The translations under genes and the position numbers were made by a program. This document shows, in pieces, positions 25,579 through 35,086 of a stretch of DNA of 64,000 nucleotides. Under the pieces are notes generated by a model, which was not told where the DNA came from, searched no databases, and saw only the letters and a list, made by a program, of their open reading frames with translations. This DNA is from Anaerolineales bacterium. GTDB lineage: Bacteria; Chloroflexota; Anaerolineae; Anaerolineales; UBA4823. The DNA lies in contig PQAL01000003.1 in assembly GCA_003105035.1 (NCBI GenBank), forward strand, positions 219,589 through 283,588, written 5' to 3'. Numbering within the stretch: the stretch's first letter is position 1; each line of letters starts with the position of its first letter.

Positions 25579-25937
25579 ACTTCTCTCCTACCTTTAGATT
25601 TCCCTCGGTTGTAGGTCCACCATCTACTCTATGGACTGATCTTCATCCGCATTATTAGTATTTTATATCCTGTTTCAAACTTGAGTTTTGGAGAGACATT
25701 CCATACCAGGCAACAAAAATCCATAATTTACTTCGATTACCCGACACCATTCAGGATGGTTCTCTTAACGATATAATTCTTGAAAATCGATCGATAACCT
25801 GTCCAACAAGCACTTGATGAAACTGGCAAATGGCAATCAGCTCCGTGCAGAGTTTTTTTTACAGGCAATTTTGAAGCAACGATGCGAAATACTCAACGGG
25901 CTGAGTCTGACGCAGAATATCTGGAAGGAGAATGCCC
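25579..25937. other. Divergent promoter region of the glycyl radical operon
   Basis: About 360 AT-rich bases between the small protein gene and the glycyl radical enzyme. TATAAT at 25772-25777 could be a -10 box for the operon, without a good -35, giving a leader of about 155 bases; the weak -35 would suit activator-dependent control. No gene or strong hairpin was seen. Confidence 0.5.
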
Positions 25938-28457
25938 ATGACCACCGATGTTTGTGCTCCACCAAGCTACGCCATCAAGACACCTACCAACCTTTCGCCG
26001 CGCATCCAATGGTTGCGTGATTACTATTTTCAAGGGGTGAAGCGGGCCTGGAACAATGAATACACCTCCTGGACCACCGGCACCCCCTGGGATTTCCAAT
26101 ACAACGAGCTGACGTTTTACATCGTCCCCGAAACCTACACATTCCTGCAGACCTTCCGCTCATCCTTCAACCAGATTGCTCGTCCGGTCAGCCTGCACCC
26201 CGATTTCTGGAAGTGGTCACTACCCGAGCGCCGCGCCTGGTTCAACCGTGAAGTGATGGTGCATTACCTTCCCAAGGAAATCCTGCCTGGTGACCTGCTG
26301 GCGGGCGGCCGTTTCAACATCCAGACCTCTGCCTGCCTGACCGAAAAAGAGACCAGGGAACGCGACAAGCTGGTGTATGGTCCCAATGGCAGCCGGGCTG
26401 CCATGCTGTGGTTCCACAACCACGGCTACGGTAATGTAGGAGCCACTTCCGGGCACTTGATCCCGGACTATGGGCGCATTATTCGCGAGGGTTGGAAAGC
26501 TGTCCACTCCGAGCTAACCTCTACGTACGCCGCGTTATCGCAGGCGGACAAGCAAGGTAAAAAAGGTGCCCAGCTGCGGGCCATGCTGACTGCGGCAACC
26601 ATGGCACGCGACCTTGCAGCGGAGTATTCTCGAGTATGCCAGGAGCTTGCGAATGTGGAAGCTGACCCACAACGCCGCAATGAGCTGCTGCAGATGGCTG
26701 ATAACCTCACCCGCGTGCCTTGGGAGCCCGCCGCGAATTTCTGTGAGGCCGTCCAATCGCTATGGCTGACCCACATGTTGGTCATGGCTGACGAAAATTA
26801 CCCTGGCCCAGGAGACTCTTTTGGACGCCTGGACCAGTATCTATTCCCCCTGTGGGAAAAATCAATCGGCGAGGGCATGGACCCAGAGTTTGGCAAGGAA
26901 ATCCTGAAGTGCTTCTGGCTGCACTGCAACACCGCCTACGATGGCATGATCCGCACGGGCGGCAACCAGGGCATTACGGCTGGTTACGGACAGTTATTCA
27001 CTATCTCGGGGATGGGGGCGGGCGGCAAGGATATGTCGAACGACCTCACCTACACCTTGTTGGATGTGATCGATGAGATGTCGCCCATCCTGGAACCCAA
27101 GCCCAACGTGCGTTTGCACCGTGGCTCACCAGAAAAATTGCTCGATCACGTGGTGGAAATGATCGCTTCCAGCCAGGGATCACCCTTCCTGCTCAACTTC
27201 GATGAGCGCTCGATGGCCGGCATGATGTTGCAAGCCCGGAAATCAGGTGTGGAGCAGCTCATCCACAAGGATAATGTCTTTGATTACGCTCCGGTAGGCT
27301 GCCTGGAGAATACCATGGTCGGCAACGATCGTAGCGGCACGGTGGACGCCAACCTAAATTTACTTAAGGCTGTGGAGCTGGCCATGACCGGAGGTTATGA
27401 CCTGCTGCCGTTTACCGACTCCATGACCGGCAAAGCTGACCCTGCCACGCGCTGGGGCGTCGACACGGGCGAGGCAACTCACTTTGAAACCTGGGAGCAA
27501 TTCTGGCAGGCATACACCCTTCAGACCCAGCATATCATCAAGCGCATCGCAGAGCTGTATGAGCAGAGTGAATCCATGCGGGCGCGCTACGCCCCCACGC
27601 CATACCTCTCCTGCCTGGTGAAAGGCTGCGCCCAAAAGGGCCTGGATATCACCGAGGGCGGTGCAGAATTGGGTTTTGTGACCATCGAAGCGGTGACCTA
27701 TGCTACCACGGTCGATTCACTGCTGGCGATTAAATACCTGGTTTATGATCAAAAAGCCTGCAGCATGGCAGACCTCATCCAAGCGCTCAAGGATAATTGG
27801 AAGGGACATGAAGTGCTGCAGGCACGCGCCCTGCACAAAGCCCCCAAGTACGGTCGCGATGATGACACCGCGGATGCCATGGCGCAGCAGGTGATGGAGT
27901 TGTGGACTGATGAGACCTGGAAGTACAAGACCCAATCCACCAGGCGTCAATTCCGGCCTGGCATGCTGTCTTGGAATTACTGGGTGGCCGATTCGTTCAT
28001 CCTGCCAGCCAGCCCGGATGGGCGTCCGTGCGGCAAATTCCTATCGAACGCGGTGTGCCCTTCCAACGGAGCCGATATCAACGGGCCAACCGCCAATGTT
28101 AACTCGGTGGGTAAAGCCCTGGGGGGCAAGGCTGCTGATGGCCAGGGTGATTGGGATGATTATCTGAACCTGCTACCCAATGGTGCCAGCCACACGATGA
28201 CCTTCAACCCGTCTATGCTGCGCGACCCCGAGCACCGTGAGAAATTCAAAGCCTTCCTAAAGGGCTACATCGAAAATGGTGGCTCAGCCTTACAGGTCAA
28301 CCTGATCAATGCCGACCTGCTGCGAGACGCCCAGGATCACCCCGAGAACTACCGCCACCTGTTGGTGCGCGTCACCGGCTACAACGCCTACTTCACCTCG
28401 ATTGGGCGGGAGCTGCAAAACGAGATCATCGCCCGCGAAAGCCACCAGATGAAATGA
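25938..28457 (+). CDS. Glycyl radical enzyme of unknown substrate (PFL-like superfamily)
   Basis: 839 residues, a full-length member. The glycyl radical loop near the C-terminus is RVTGYNAYF, with Gly814 as the radical site. The active-site cysteine is Cys455 in YAPVGCLEN, followed by Glu457. The single Cys with G-C-x-E is the layout of dehydratases, C-S/C-N lyases and decarboxylases; pyruvate formate-lyase has Cys-Cys instead. So this is not PFL. Two ATGs are possible; 25938 lies seven bases after AAGGAG while 25932 is too close, so 25938 is chosen. No microcompartment genes are near. It overlaps its activase gene by 4 bp. Candidates include arylacetate decarboxylase-like or dehydratase-like chemistry, but no substrate can be assigned from sequence by eye. 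Confidence 0.93.
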   Translation: MTTDVCAPPSYAIKTPTNLSPRIQWLRDYYFQGVKRAWNNEYTSWTTGTPWDFQYNELTFYIVPETYTFLQTFRSSFNQIARPVSLHPDFWKWSLPERRAWFNREVMVHYLPKEILPGDLLAGGRFNIQTSACLTEKETRERDKLVYGPNGSRAAMLWFHNHGYGNVGATSGHLIPDYGRIIREGWKAVHSELTSTYAALSQADKQGKKGAQLRAMLTAATMARDLAAEYSRVCQELANVEADPQRRNELLQMADNLTRVPWEPAANFCEAVQSLWLTHMLVMADENYPGPGDSFGRLDQYLFPLWEKSIGEGMDPEFGKEILKCFWLHCNTAYDGMIRTGGNQGITAGYGQLFTISGMGAGGKDMSNDLTYTLLDVIDEMSPILEPKPNVRLHRGSPEKLLDHVVEMIASSQGSPFLLNFDERSMAGMMLQARKSGVEQLIHKDNVFDYAPVGCLENTMVGNDRSGTVDANLNLLKAVELAMTGGYDLLPFTDSMTGKADPATRWGVDTGEATHFETWEQFWQAYTLQTQHIIKRIAELYEQSESMRARYAPTPYLSCLVKGCAQKGLDITEGGAELGFVTIEAVTYATTVDSLLAIKYLVYDQKACSMADLIQALKDNWKGHEVLQARALHKAPKYGRDDDTADAMAQQVMELWTDETWKYKTQSTRRQFRPGMLSWNYWVADSFILPASPDGRPCGKFLSNAVCPSNGADINGPTANVNSVGKALGGKAADGQGDWDDYLNLLPNGASHTMTFNPSMLRDPEHREKFKAFLKGYIENGGSALQVNLINADLLRDAQDHPENYRHLLVRVTGYNAYFTSIGRELQNEIIARESHQMK

Positions 28458-29407
28458 CCACCGGCCACATCTTGCATTTCCAGCGCCTCTCCACCGAGGA
28501 TGGGCCTGGCATCCGCACGACGGTGTTTTTTAAGGGCTGCCCACTGCGCTGTGTCTGGTGCCACAACCCTGAGAGCATCTTCATGCAGCCGCAAACGCAA
28601 TGGTTCGCCGTGCGCTGCATCGGGTGCAAAACCTGCCTGGGGGTGTGCCCCAATGGTTGCATCAGCCTGGACGGGGATGACCTAGTCTTTGACCGGACCA
28701 AATGCGTGGCGTGTGGTAAATGTGTTGAAGCCTGCCCATCTGGAGCGCGCGAGCTGCTAGGCAAGAATGTCACCGTAGATGAAACACTGGCTGAATTGAA
28801 CAAAGACCGCGCCTTTTATATTAAATCGGGTGGAGGTGTCACCCTGTCTGGCGGCGAGCCGACCTTCCAGCCGGATTTCTGTGAAGCTTTGCTGAAAGGA
28901 TTAAAGGAGCAGGGCATCTCCACCGCCCTAGATACCTGCGGCTTGACTTCGGCAAGTACGTTTGACCGCCTGCTGCCCTTCACTGACCTGGTCCTGTTCG
29001 ATCTCAAACTTCTGGATCCCGAGCGGCATCGCCAGCTCACCGGCGCCAGCAATCAACACATCCTGGAAAATCTGCGCCATATCCAGGGCTATATCAAGAA
29101 ACATGCCCAGCCGATTGAGCTGTGGATCCGTACCCCGCTCATCCCGGGCGCGACGGATAGTGAAGAGAATCTAGCTGCCATCGGCCGTTACCTGACCGAC
29201 CAACTGGATGGGACGGTCTCATGCTGGGAATTATGCGCGTTTAACAACCTGTGCCGTGACCAGTACTCCCGCCTGGGCCTGCAGTGGCATTATGCTTCCA
29301 CCCCGCTGATGACCGCCGCTGAAGTGAAGCACTGTGAACAGCTCGCCAGAAACGCATTCAACCACCCAGAGAGGGTGCACGCCAGCGGGGCAACCCGCTT
29401 TGAGTAA
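28454..29407 (+). CDS. Glycyl radical enzyme activase (radical SAM, with two extra Fe4S4 clusters)
   Basis: 317 residues. Radical SAM motif C-x3-C-x2-C at Cys29/Cys33/Cys36 (GCPLRCVWCHNPE), then a ferredoxin-like insert with CIGCKTCLGVC (55-65) and CVACGKCVEAC (84-94), and the GGEPTFQP motif near 134. It uses S-adenosylmethionine to place the radical on the partner's Gly814. The inserted bis-Fe4S4 domain is found in activases of dehydratases, HPAD- and BSS-type enzymes but not of PFL, which agrees with the partner's active site. It starts inside the partner gene (ATGA). Confidence 0.95.
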   Translation: MTTGHILHFQRLSTEDGPGIRTTVFFKGCPLRCVWCHNPESIFMQPQTQWFAVRCIGCKTCLGVCPNGCISLDGDDLVFDRTKCVACGKCVEACPSGARELLGKNVTVDETLAELNKDRAFYIKSGGGVTLSGGEPTFQPDFCEALLKGLKEQGISTALDTCGLTSASTFDRLLPFTDLVLFDLKLLDPERHRQLTGASNQHILENLRHIQGYIKKHAQPIELWIRTPLIPGATDSEENLAAIGRYLTDQLDGTVSCWELCAFNNLCRDQYSRLGLQWHYASTPLMTAAEVKHCEQLARNAFNHPERVHASGATRFE

Positions 29408-29425
29408 ACCACAAAGGAGCTAGGC

Positions 29426-30277
29426 ATGGAGATATCATCACATTCCACCTTTTCTGAAACTGATATCCAGAACACGCAGGTGCCCATGAAGATCGGCCTG
29501 CTGGCAACCGTCACGCCAGAAGGACTACCGCATGTCACTCTGCTTTCATCGCTCATGGCATGCGCACCCAACCAGCTGTGTTTTGGGCAGTTCACCGAGG
29601 GGATGTCGAAAGGGCACATCCTGTCTGATCCGAAGGCGGCCTTTCTCATCATGGGCCTGGATAAAAACCTGTGGCGCGGGCTGGCCAGCTATACTCATTC
29701 AGTAAAGAATGGGCCGGAATATGATTATTACAACAATGTGCCCATGTTCCGCTACAACGCCTATTTCGGCGTCCACACTGTGTATTATTTCGACCTGATT
29801 TCACACACCGGTAAATTGCCTCTTCCGATGAACCAGATTGTCTTCGCCGCGGTCAAAACGATGCTGGCGCGTAGCCTGGGCCGCAAGCCGGGCCGAAAAC
29901 CCGTGCTCAACCACTGGACACGCCTGTTTCTGGATAAGCTTGACAACCTCAAATTCCTATCCTATATCGGTGCTGACGGTTTCCCGGTCATCATCCCGGC
30001 TATCCAAACCCAAAGCCTGGGTACCGACCATGTGCTGTTCTCCACTTCAGTTTACAAAGACGAGTTGCATTCCATCCCAGCTGGGGTACCCATGGCTGTA
30101 TTCGACATGGCGCTGACCATGGAGGATGTGCTTCTGCGCGGCAAATATCTCGGTATCCAGCGGGTGGGAGGCATCCAGGCCGGTGTGGTGGAGCTGGATT
30201 GGGTCTACAATCCCATGCCGCCCGTGCAAGGGCAGGTCTATCCGCCCGTAGAGCTGAAGGCCATCACCCAATTCTAA
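29426..30277 (+). CDS. Split-barrel flavin-binding-like protein (pyridoxamine phosphate oxidase family)
   Basis: 283 residues, third gene of the glycyl radical operon, 18 bases after the activase and with AAAGGAGCTAGGC as ribosome site. The head KIGLLATVTPEGLPHVTLLSSLMA is a FMN split-barrel entry as in PNPOx-like proteins, and FLSYIGADGFPVIIPAIQTQ near residue 175 looks like a second copy of that entry, so the protein may be two fused barrels. HILSDPKAAFLIMG fits the flavin-barrel core. It may bind FMN, F420 or haem. A role in reducing the radical enzyme's product, or in protecting it, is a guess from position only. Confidence 0.75.
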   Translation: MEISSHSTFSETDIQNTQVPMKIGLLATVTPEGLPHVTLLSSLMACAPNQLCFGQFTEGMSKGHILSDPKAAFLIMGLDKNLWRGLASYTHSVKNGPEYDYYNNVPMFRYNAYFGVHTVYYFDLISHTGKLPLPMNQIVFAAVKTMLARSLGRKPGRKPVLNHWTRLFLDKLDNLKFLSYIGADGFPVIIPAIQTQSLGTDHVLFSTSVYKDELHSIPAGVPMAVFDMALTMEDVLLRGKYLGIQRVGGIQAGVVELDWVYNPMPPVQGQVYPPVELKAITQF

Positions 30278-30443
30278 AAGACCCACCTATTGGGGCTTAA
30301 GAAGTTCATTGGTTTGATCTATCGATCTAGACAGCAGGGGTTTGAAACGATTTCTGAGCTACGCAAACACTACTTTATCCGCAAGGGATTGGTCCCGAGT
30401 CGGCTCAAATCAATGTTAATAACTTTACCAAGGAAGAATTGAT

Positions 30444-31319
30444 ATGCCTGGACTTAGCTTCTATATCCTGGATGTATTTTCCGAAAAAAAGTATGCCGGC
30501 AACCAGCTGGCCGTGTTTTGGAATGCAAACGTAGTCTCGAGCGAAGAGATGCAACAGATTGCCAGGGAAATCAATTTCTCGGAGACAACTTTCATCCTTT
30601 CGGATGAGCCTAAAAATGGCGGCTTTGATGTGCGCATCTTCACGCCTAAAGAAGAAGTCCCCTTTGCGGGTCATCCGACGCTTGGAACTGCATTCGTCAT
30701 TCACCACGCGTTCCTTCATGGAGCAACCGACGAGGTCGTGCTCAACCTGAAGGCAGGACAGATTCCGGTTAAATTCTTCCAGGATGGCTACGGCTGGATG
30801 AGGCAGAGACAACCTATTTTTGGGATAGTTCACGGACCTGCGGAGATAGCCAGCATCATCAATGTTGATTTGGTTGATATTGATCTGCGTTTCCCTGTTC
30901 AGGAAGTTTCCACTGGTTTGCCATTTTTTATCGTGCCGCTGAAAAACCTTGCCAGCCTAAAAAAAGCCAGGATTGACAATGAAAAGTATTATCACTACAT
31001 AAATAATACTGAGGCGAAAGGCATTTTGGTTTTTTGCCCTCAAACACACGAGGCAGACAACAATATAAGCGTGCGTGTATTTGTGGATTATTACGGCGTT
31101 CCCGAAGATCCTGCCACAGGCAGCGGTAATGGATGCCTGGCGGGTTACCTTGCGAAATATCAGTATTTCGGAAAGGGCAGCATCGATATCCGCAGTGAAC
31201 AGGGATATGAAATCGGCAGGCCCTCTCTTTTGCTTTTAAAGGCGGCACAAAGTGGTGAGAAAATAGATATATCTGTCGGCGGGAAATGTGTGATTGTGGC
31301 GCAAGGGGAGTTTGTTTAA
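30444..31319 (+). CDS. PhzF family isomerase/epimerase-like protein
   Basis: 291 residues with the PhzF double hot-dog fold: head FYILDVFSEKKYAGNQLAVF, catalytic-type Glu in NFSETTFIL (near 46), FTPKEEVPFAGHPTLGTA and the second-half EDPATGSGNGCLAGYL. Family members isomerise or epimerise small amino-acid-like acids (PhzF in phenazine synthesis, DAP-epimerase relatives); no phenazine genes are present, so the substrate is unknown. AAGGAAG precedes the ATG by seven bases. Clearly more AT-rich than the glycyl radical genes upstream, and separated from them by 166 bases, so probably not part of that operon. Confidence 0.9.
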   Translation: MPGLSFYILDVFSEKKYAGNQLAVFWNANVVSSEEMQQIAREINFSETTFILSDEPKNGGFDVRIFTPKEEVPFAGHPTLGTAFVIHHAFLHGATDEVVLNLKAGQIPVKFFQDGYGWMRQRQPIFGIVHGPAEIASIINVDLVDIDLRFPVQEVSTGLPFFIVPLKNLASLKKARIDNEKYYHYINNTEAKGILVFCPQTHEADNNISVRVFVDYYGVPEDPATGSGNGCLAGYLAKYQYFGKGSIDIRSEQGYEIGRPSLLLLKAAQSGEKIDISVGGKCVIVAQGEFV

Positions 31320-31334
31320 CAATTACAAATATTC

Positions 31335-31358
31335 TGGTCCCGGCTTCCAGAGGGACCA
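31335..31358 (+). terminator. Stem-loop after phzF-like gene
   Basis: TGGTCCC (31335-31341) pairs with GGGACCA (31352-31358) around a 10-base loop, 15 bases after the stop. It lacks a T-run, so termination is likely but not proven. Confidence 0.45.
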
Positions 31359-31485
31359 ATCATCTCAATCTATCCGTTGGGTCTTCTGCTAAACAGGAAT
31401 GTAATTACTCCATTCTGAATAGATTGGGTTATTAGGAGGCATTGAAACCCTGACACTCCGTAGCCTGATACTTGCATTGAATTTA

Positions 31486-32514
31486 TTACGCTACTTTTTT
31501 AAACAGGTCGAGGAAATTGATCTTGCTCTGCGGGTTGCGCGCCCCGGGCAAGAGCTCCACCACGCACAACCCAACCTGCTCGCCGCTTGGATTATAAATA
31601 CCAGCCAGCAGCTCAAAATAGGCCAGGTTGAGCTGCCCATCCGTAAGTGGACGGATCGCATACTTCTCCTCTTTTACGCCCGGCATGAGCAGGTCCCAAC
31701 CCTGTGAGAATTTCAACCCGGCAGCTTCGGTGAAGCCCAATGGGGTAAGGGTATAGTTCCTGATTAAACGCCTTTGGCGGTCCCGACTGATGTAGGTTCC
31801 ATCATAATACGGGCACTGCGGGAAGGAAAACAGCATCACTTCCTCGTCATCAAAAAACCGCAGAGAGAACCACTCCCAGTGCGTATCGGCATGCATGAGC
31901 GCATAGGGTCCCCACTGCCGGTCGAACCATGATTTTCCGCTGACCTGCATTGTCTTGCTCGCCTCATGCGGGTCATGAAGGGTCACGATCCCTGTTGTTG
32001 GCATGTTGGTGTAGGAATAATAGACGGTCCGGCGGCGAGGGTCTTCTGCCCCTCCCATAACCAGCACACCATTATCGCCATGCCAGAACGCACCTTTCCC
32101 CTTATCCAATTCAAGGATGAGATCGAAGGACTCGTTATGGGCAACCAGCACCATCTGCTCGGGTTCCCGCACCAGGCGCGCTAATGACAGGTACTGGACA
32201 GTATTTGCAGTGACATAGACATCCTGGCTCATCAAGGTCATGCGTTGGGTAAAACGATGCCTTCCGTTAGCCACATCAGTGAGCGCCAGCTGTAGGATCC
32301 AGGGTGAGAACCCATATATGCGCGGCTTGATGACCGTGAACTGGTATGAATACAGCTTCTCTGGGGATGCATTGTCAGAGAAGTACCCGGTGATGTACCA
32401 CCAACCCGATACTTTCCTTTGGACTGGCCATTCTTCATCAAAATTTCTATGATTTTCCTGCCGGTATGGAATTGTCAGGCTTTTCATAGGTTTCCCATTG
32501 CGCTTGCTTCGCAT
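31486..32514 (-). CDS. AttH/CrtC-like lipocalin-fold protein
   Basis: 342 residues. WPVQRKVSGWWYITGYFSD, a long beta-rich middle and GKSWFDRQWGPYALMH..DTHWEWFSLRF match the AttH/CrtC (carotenoid 1,2-hydratase) lipocalin-like superfamily: the conserved SWxDRQWG and W-W-S-L-x-F blocks are clear. CrtC adds water to carotenoid end groups; relatives act as isomerases or have unknown roles. No carotenoid genes are in the window and no signal peptide is present. Start is uncertain: ATG 32514 and ATG 32487 both lack a good ribosome site. It is divergent from the molybdoenzyme operon, sharing a 183-base upstream region. Confidence 0.8.
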   Translation of the reverse strand: MRSKRNGKPMKSLTIPYRQENHRNFDEEWPVQRKVSGWWYITGYFSDNASPEKLYSYQFTVIKPRIYGFSPWILQLALTDVANGRHRFTQRMTLMSQDVYVTANTVQYLSLARLVREPEQMVLVAHNESFDLILELDKGKGAFWHGDNGVLVMGGAEDPRRRTVYYSYTNMPTTGIVTLHDPHEASKTMQVSGKSWFDRQWGPYALMHADTHWEWFSLRFFDDEEVMLFSFPQCPYYDGTYISRDRQRRLIRNYTLTPLGFTEAAGLKFSQGWDLLMPGVKEEKYAIRPLTDGQLNLAYFELLAGIYNPSGEQVGLCVVELLPGARNPQSKINFLDLFKKVA

Positions 32515-32697
32515 TTTACTTATTGTGCAATAGTTGGGCCAAAATTCTGTATTCGTACATGAGGCTGAAAAATAATAATCTCTTATCTGGATTGCATCGC
32601 CTCTGTTTGCGTTGCTGTGGCGCCCATTTCAACCTAATCAAGGTTAATATGACCTCTGTCACTTTCCTGTGCTTTACAGATACTTTATACTGGTACC

Positions 32698-35073
32698 ATG
32701 AAATGGCTCCACCGTAAGCATGCCGGTCCCGGCCCAGAAACGTCACTCATGCAACAATCCGATCCCCATCGAGTATCCCGCATTCGCGTGGGCTGCCCGG
32801 CACATAACTGCGGGGGGCGCTGCCTGCTCATCGCCCACGTCGAAAACGGCCGCATCACGCGCCTGGATACCGACGATCGCCCCGACAGCCTGGCAGCACC
32901 GCAGCTGCGGGCATGTGCCCGCGGGCGAGCCTACCTGCGCCGCCAGTACCACCCGGACCGACTGCAGTTCCCCCTCAAGCGGGTAGGGGAGCGTGGTGCA
33001 GGCCAATTTGTGCGCTGTAGCTGGGAAGAAGCCATCACGATGCTAGCTGGGGAATTGGAACGGGTCAAAGCGAAGTACGGTAACGAAGCCTTGTTTGTGC
33101 CCTATGGAACGGGCAGCTACAACCAGCTCAATGGCTCGCATACCGCCCGCCGCCTCATGAACCTGTTCGGCGGCTGCCTGGGCATCTACAATTCCTACTC
33201 ATGGGGGGCGATCAACATCGCCACCCCCACCGTTTACGGCACACTGGTCACCGGCAACCAGCGCCAGGATTGGCTGAACAGCCGCTACATCATCATGTGG
33301 GGCTGGAACCCCGCCGAGATGCGCGACGGCACCAACAGCGATTATTTCGTTAAGCTGGCGCATCAAAATGGTGCCAGGGTGGTGTGCATCGACCCGCGCC
33401 ATTCGCTTTCCGCCGCCTCGCTGGCTGATGAGTGGATCCCCATCCGTCCTGGTACCGATGTGGCTATGATGAGCGCCATGGTTTATGTGATGCTGACTGA
33501 GGGGCTGTATGATGCCGATTTCGTGCGCACCCATTGCATGGGCTGGGATGGCTCGCAAATGCCGCCCGGGGCAGAGCAGGCAGAGTCTTATTCAGAGTAC
33601 CTGCTGGGCAGCAGAGACGGCTTCCCCAAAACCCCCGAATGGGCCGAAGCCATCACCGCCGTCCCGGCGGCTACCATTACCCGCATCGCCCGCGAATACG
33701 CCACGATCAAACCCGGCGTGCTATACCAGGGTTACGGGATGCAGCGCCGTGCTTATGGTGAGCAGGTGGTACGGGCAGGCTGTGTGCTGGCTGCCATCAC
33801 CGGTAACTTGGGCATCCGGGGTGGCTGGGCCAGTGGGCTGGGCACTCAGGCACCCGACGGCGGACCATTCTGGACTGTATTCCCCACCGGGGCTAATCCG
33901 GTCAAGGCCAGCATCCCGGTTTTCCTGTGGAGCGAAGCTGTGCTGCGCGGCCATGAGATGACCGCGACGGATGGTGTGATCGGTGCCAACCAGCTGAAGA
34001 CAGATATCAAGCTGATCTACGCGGTTGCCACCAATTGCCTGATCAACCAGCATGGCGATGTCAACCGCTCAGCCGCAATTATACGAGACGAGAAGAAGGT
34101 AGAGTTTTTCGCTGTGCAGGATAATTTCCTGACCCCAACTGCGAAATTCGCCGACCTCGTCTTGCCGGCTTGCACCCAGTTCGAAACTTGGGGGCTTGAG
34201 GATGGCTGGAAATACGGCGACGAGGTGATTTTGCAACCCAAACTGGTGGAACCCCTGGGGGAATGCAAGAGCGATTACCGCATTTGCGCTGACCTGGCGG
34301 AACGTCTGGGTTTCGGCGATGCTTACACTGAGGAGCGTGATGAGAAGGCCTGGGTGGAGTGGTGCCTTCAGCACTATCGCCAGACCCGCTTCCCCGACTT
34401 GCCCAGCCTGGAGACCTTCATTGATCAAAACCTGGGAGCTTATACAAAACTTGTCGATCAGCCTGCCATCGCATTTGAGAATTTTCGCCGAGACCCGCAA
34501 AAATACCCGCTTGACACACCCAGCGGCAAGATTGAGATATTCTCGAAAACTTTATTCGACATGGGCCATCCAGACGAGATCCCAGCGCTGCCCAAGTACA
34601 TCCCCGAGTGGGAAAACCCATTTCCTGAAACACGCGGTGCCCTACCCACGCAGAGCCAGCCCCAAAAATATCCGTTGCAGGCCATCGGGCACCACAGCCT
34701 GAGCCGGGTGCATTCCACGCATGCCAACAATGATTGGCTGCAGGAGGCATTCCCCCAGCGTATCTTCATCAACCCCATTGACGCGGCCAGGCGAGGCATC
34801 CAGGATGGAGATGTGGTGCGTGTTTGGAATGACCGCGGACAGCTGGTTATCTCCGCCCGCCTCACCCGGCGCATCCTGCCCGGGGTGGTGGATATCCCAC
34901 AGGGAGCCTGGTGGAATCCGGATGAACGGGGTATCGACCATGGTGGAAACATTAATGTGCTCACCTCTCACCGCTGGACGCCCCTTGCATTCGCCTCAAC
35001 CCAGCACACCATCATGGTGGAAGCCGAGAAATATGACCTGCATAAACCAGGGCAGACACCGCGAACACCATGA
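32698..35073 (+). CDS. DMSO reductase-type molybdopterin oxidoreductase (DmsA-like), no Tat signal
   Basis: 791 residues aligning by eye along the whole of E. coli DmsA. It has the Fe4S4 site Cys33-x4-Cys38-x3-Cys42-x30-Cys73, RACARGRAYLRRQYHPDRL, GNEALFVPYGTGSY, the Y-S motif near Ser167 where DmsA has its Mo-ligand serine, DEWIPIRPGTDVAM and a C-terminal molybdopterin-binding domain from about 640. It should reduce an S- or N-oxide, with electrons from the iron-sulfur subunit encoded next. Unlike DmsA there is no twin-arginine leader: the frame is closed by a TGA at 32650 and the head is hydrophilic. TATACT six bases before ATG 32698, with no ribosome site, suggests a leaderless mRNA; ATG 32749 is an alternative. 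Confidence 0.92.
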   Translation: MKWLHRKHAGPGPETSLMQQSDPHRVSRIRVGCPAHNCGGRCLLIAHVENGRITRLDTDDRPDSLAAPQLRACARGRAYLRRQYHPDRLQFPLKRVGERGAGQFVRCSWEEAITMLAGELERVKAKYGNEALFVPYGTGSYNQLNGSHTARRLMNLFGGCLGIYNSYSWGAINIATPTVYGTLVTGNQRQDWLNSRYIIMWGWNPAEMRDGTNSDYFVKLAHQNGARVVCIDPRHSLSAASLADEWIPIRPGTDVAMMSAMVYVMLTEGLYDADFVRTHCMGWDGSQMPPGAEQAESYSEYLLGSRDGFPKTPEWAEAITAVPAATITRIAREYATIKPGVLYQGYGMQRRAYGEQVVRAGCVLAAITGNLGIRGGWASGLGTQAPDGGPFWTVFPTGANPVKASIPVFLWSEAVLRGHEMTATDGVIGANQLKTDIKLIYAVATNCLINQHGDVNRSAAIIRDEKKVEFFAVQDNFLTPTAKFADLVLPACTQFETWGLEDGWKYGDEVILQPKLVEPLGECKSDYRICADLAERLGFGDAYTEERDEKAWVEWCLQHYRQTRFPDLPSLETFIDQNLGAYTKLVDQPAIAFENFRRDPQKYPLDTPSGKIEIFSKTLFDMGHPDEIPALPKYIPEWENPFPETRGALPTQSQPQKYPLQAIGHHSLSRVHSTHANNDWLQEAFPQRIFINPIDAARRGIQDGDVVRVWNDRGQLVISARLTRRILPGVVDIPQGAWWNPDERGIDHGGNINVLTSHRWTPLAFASTQHTIMVEAEKYDLHKPGQTPRTP

Positions 35074-35086
35074 CCCCATGGGATGA

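Noticed and set aside
25938..28457. Glycyl radical enzyme as pyruvate formate-lyase, because an FNT channel occurs in the window
   Set aside because: The active site has a single Cys followed by Glu, not Cys-Cys, and the activase has the two extra Fe4S4 clusters absent in PFL activase.
30444..31319. PhzF as evidence of phenazine synthesis
   Set aside because: No phzA, B, D, E or G genes are near; PhzF-like proteins are widespread with other roles.
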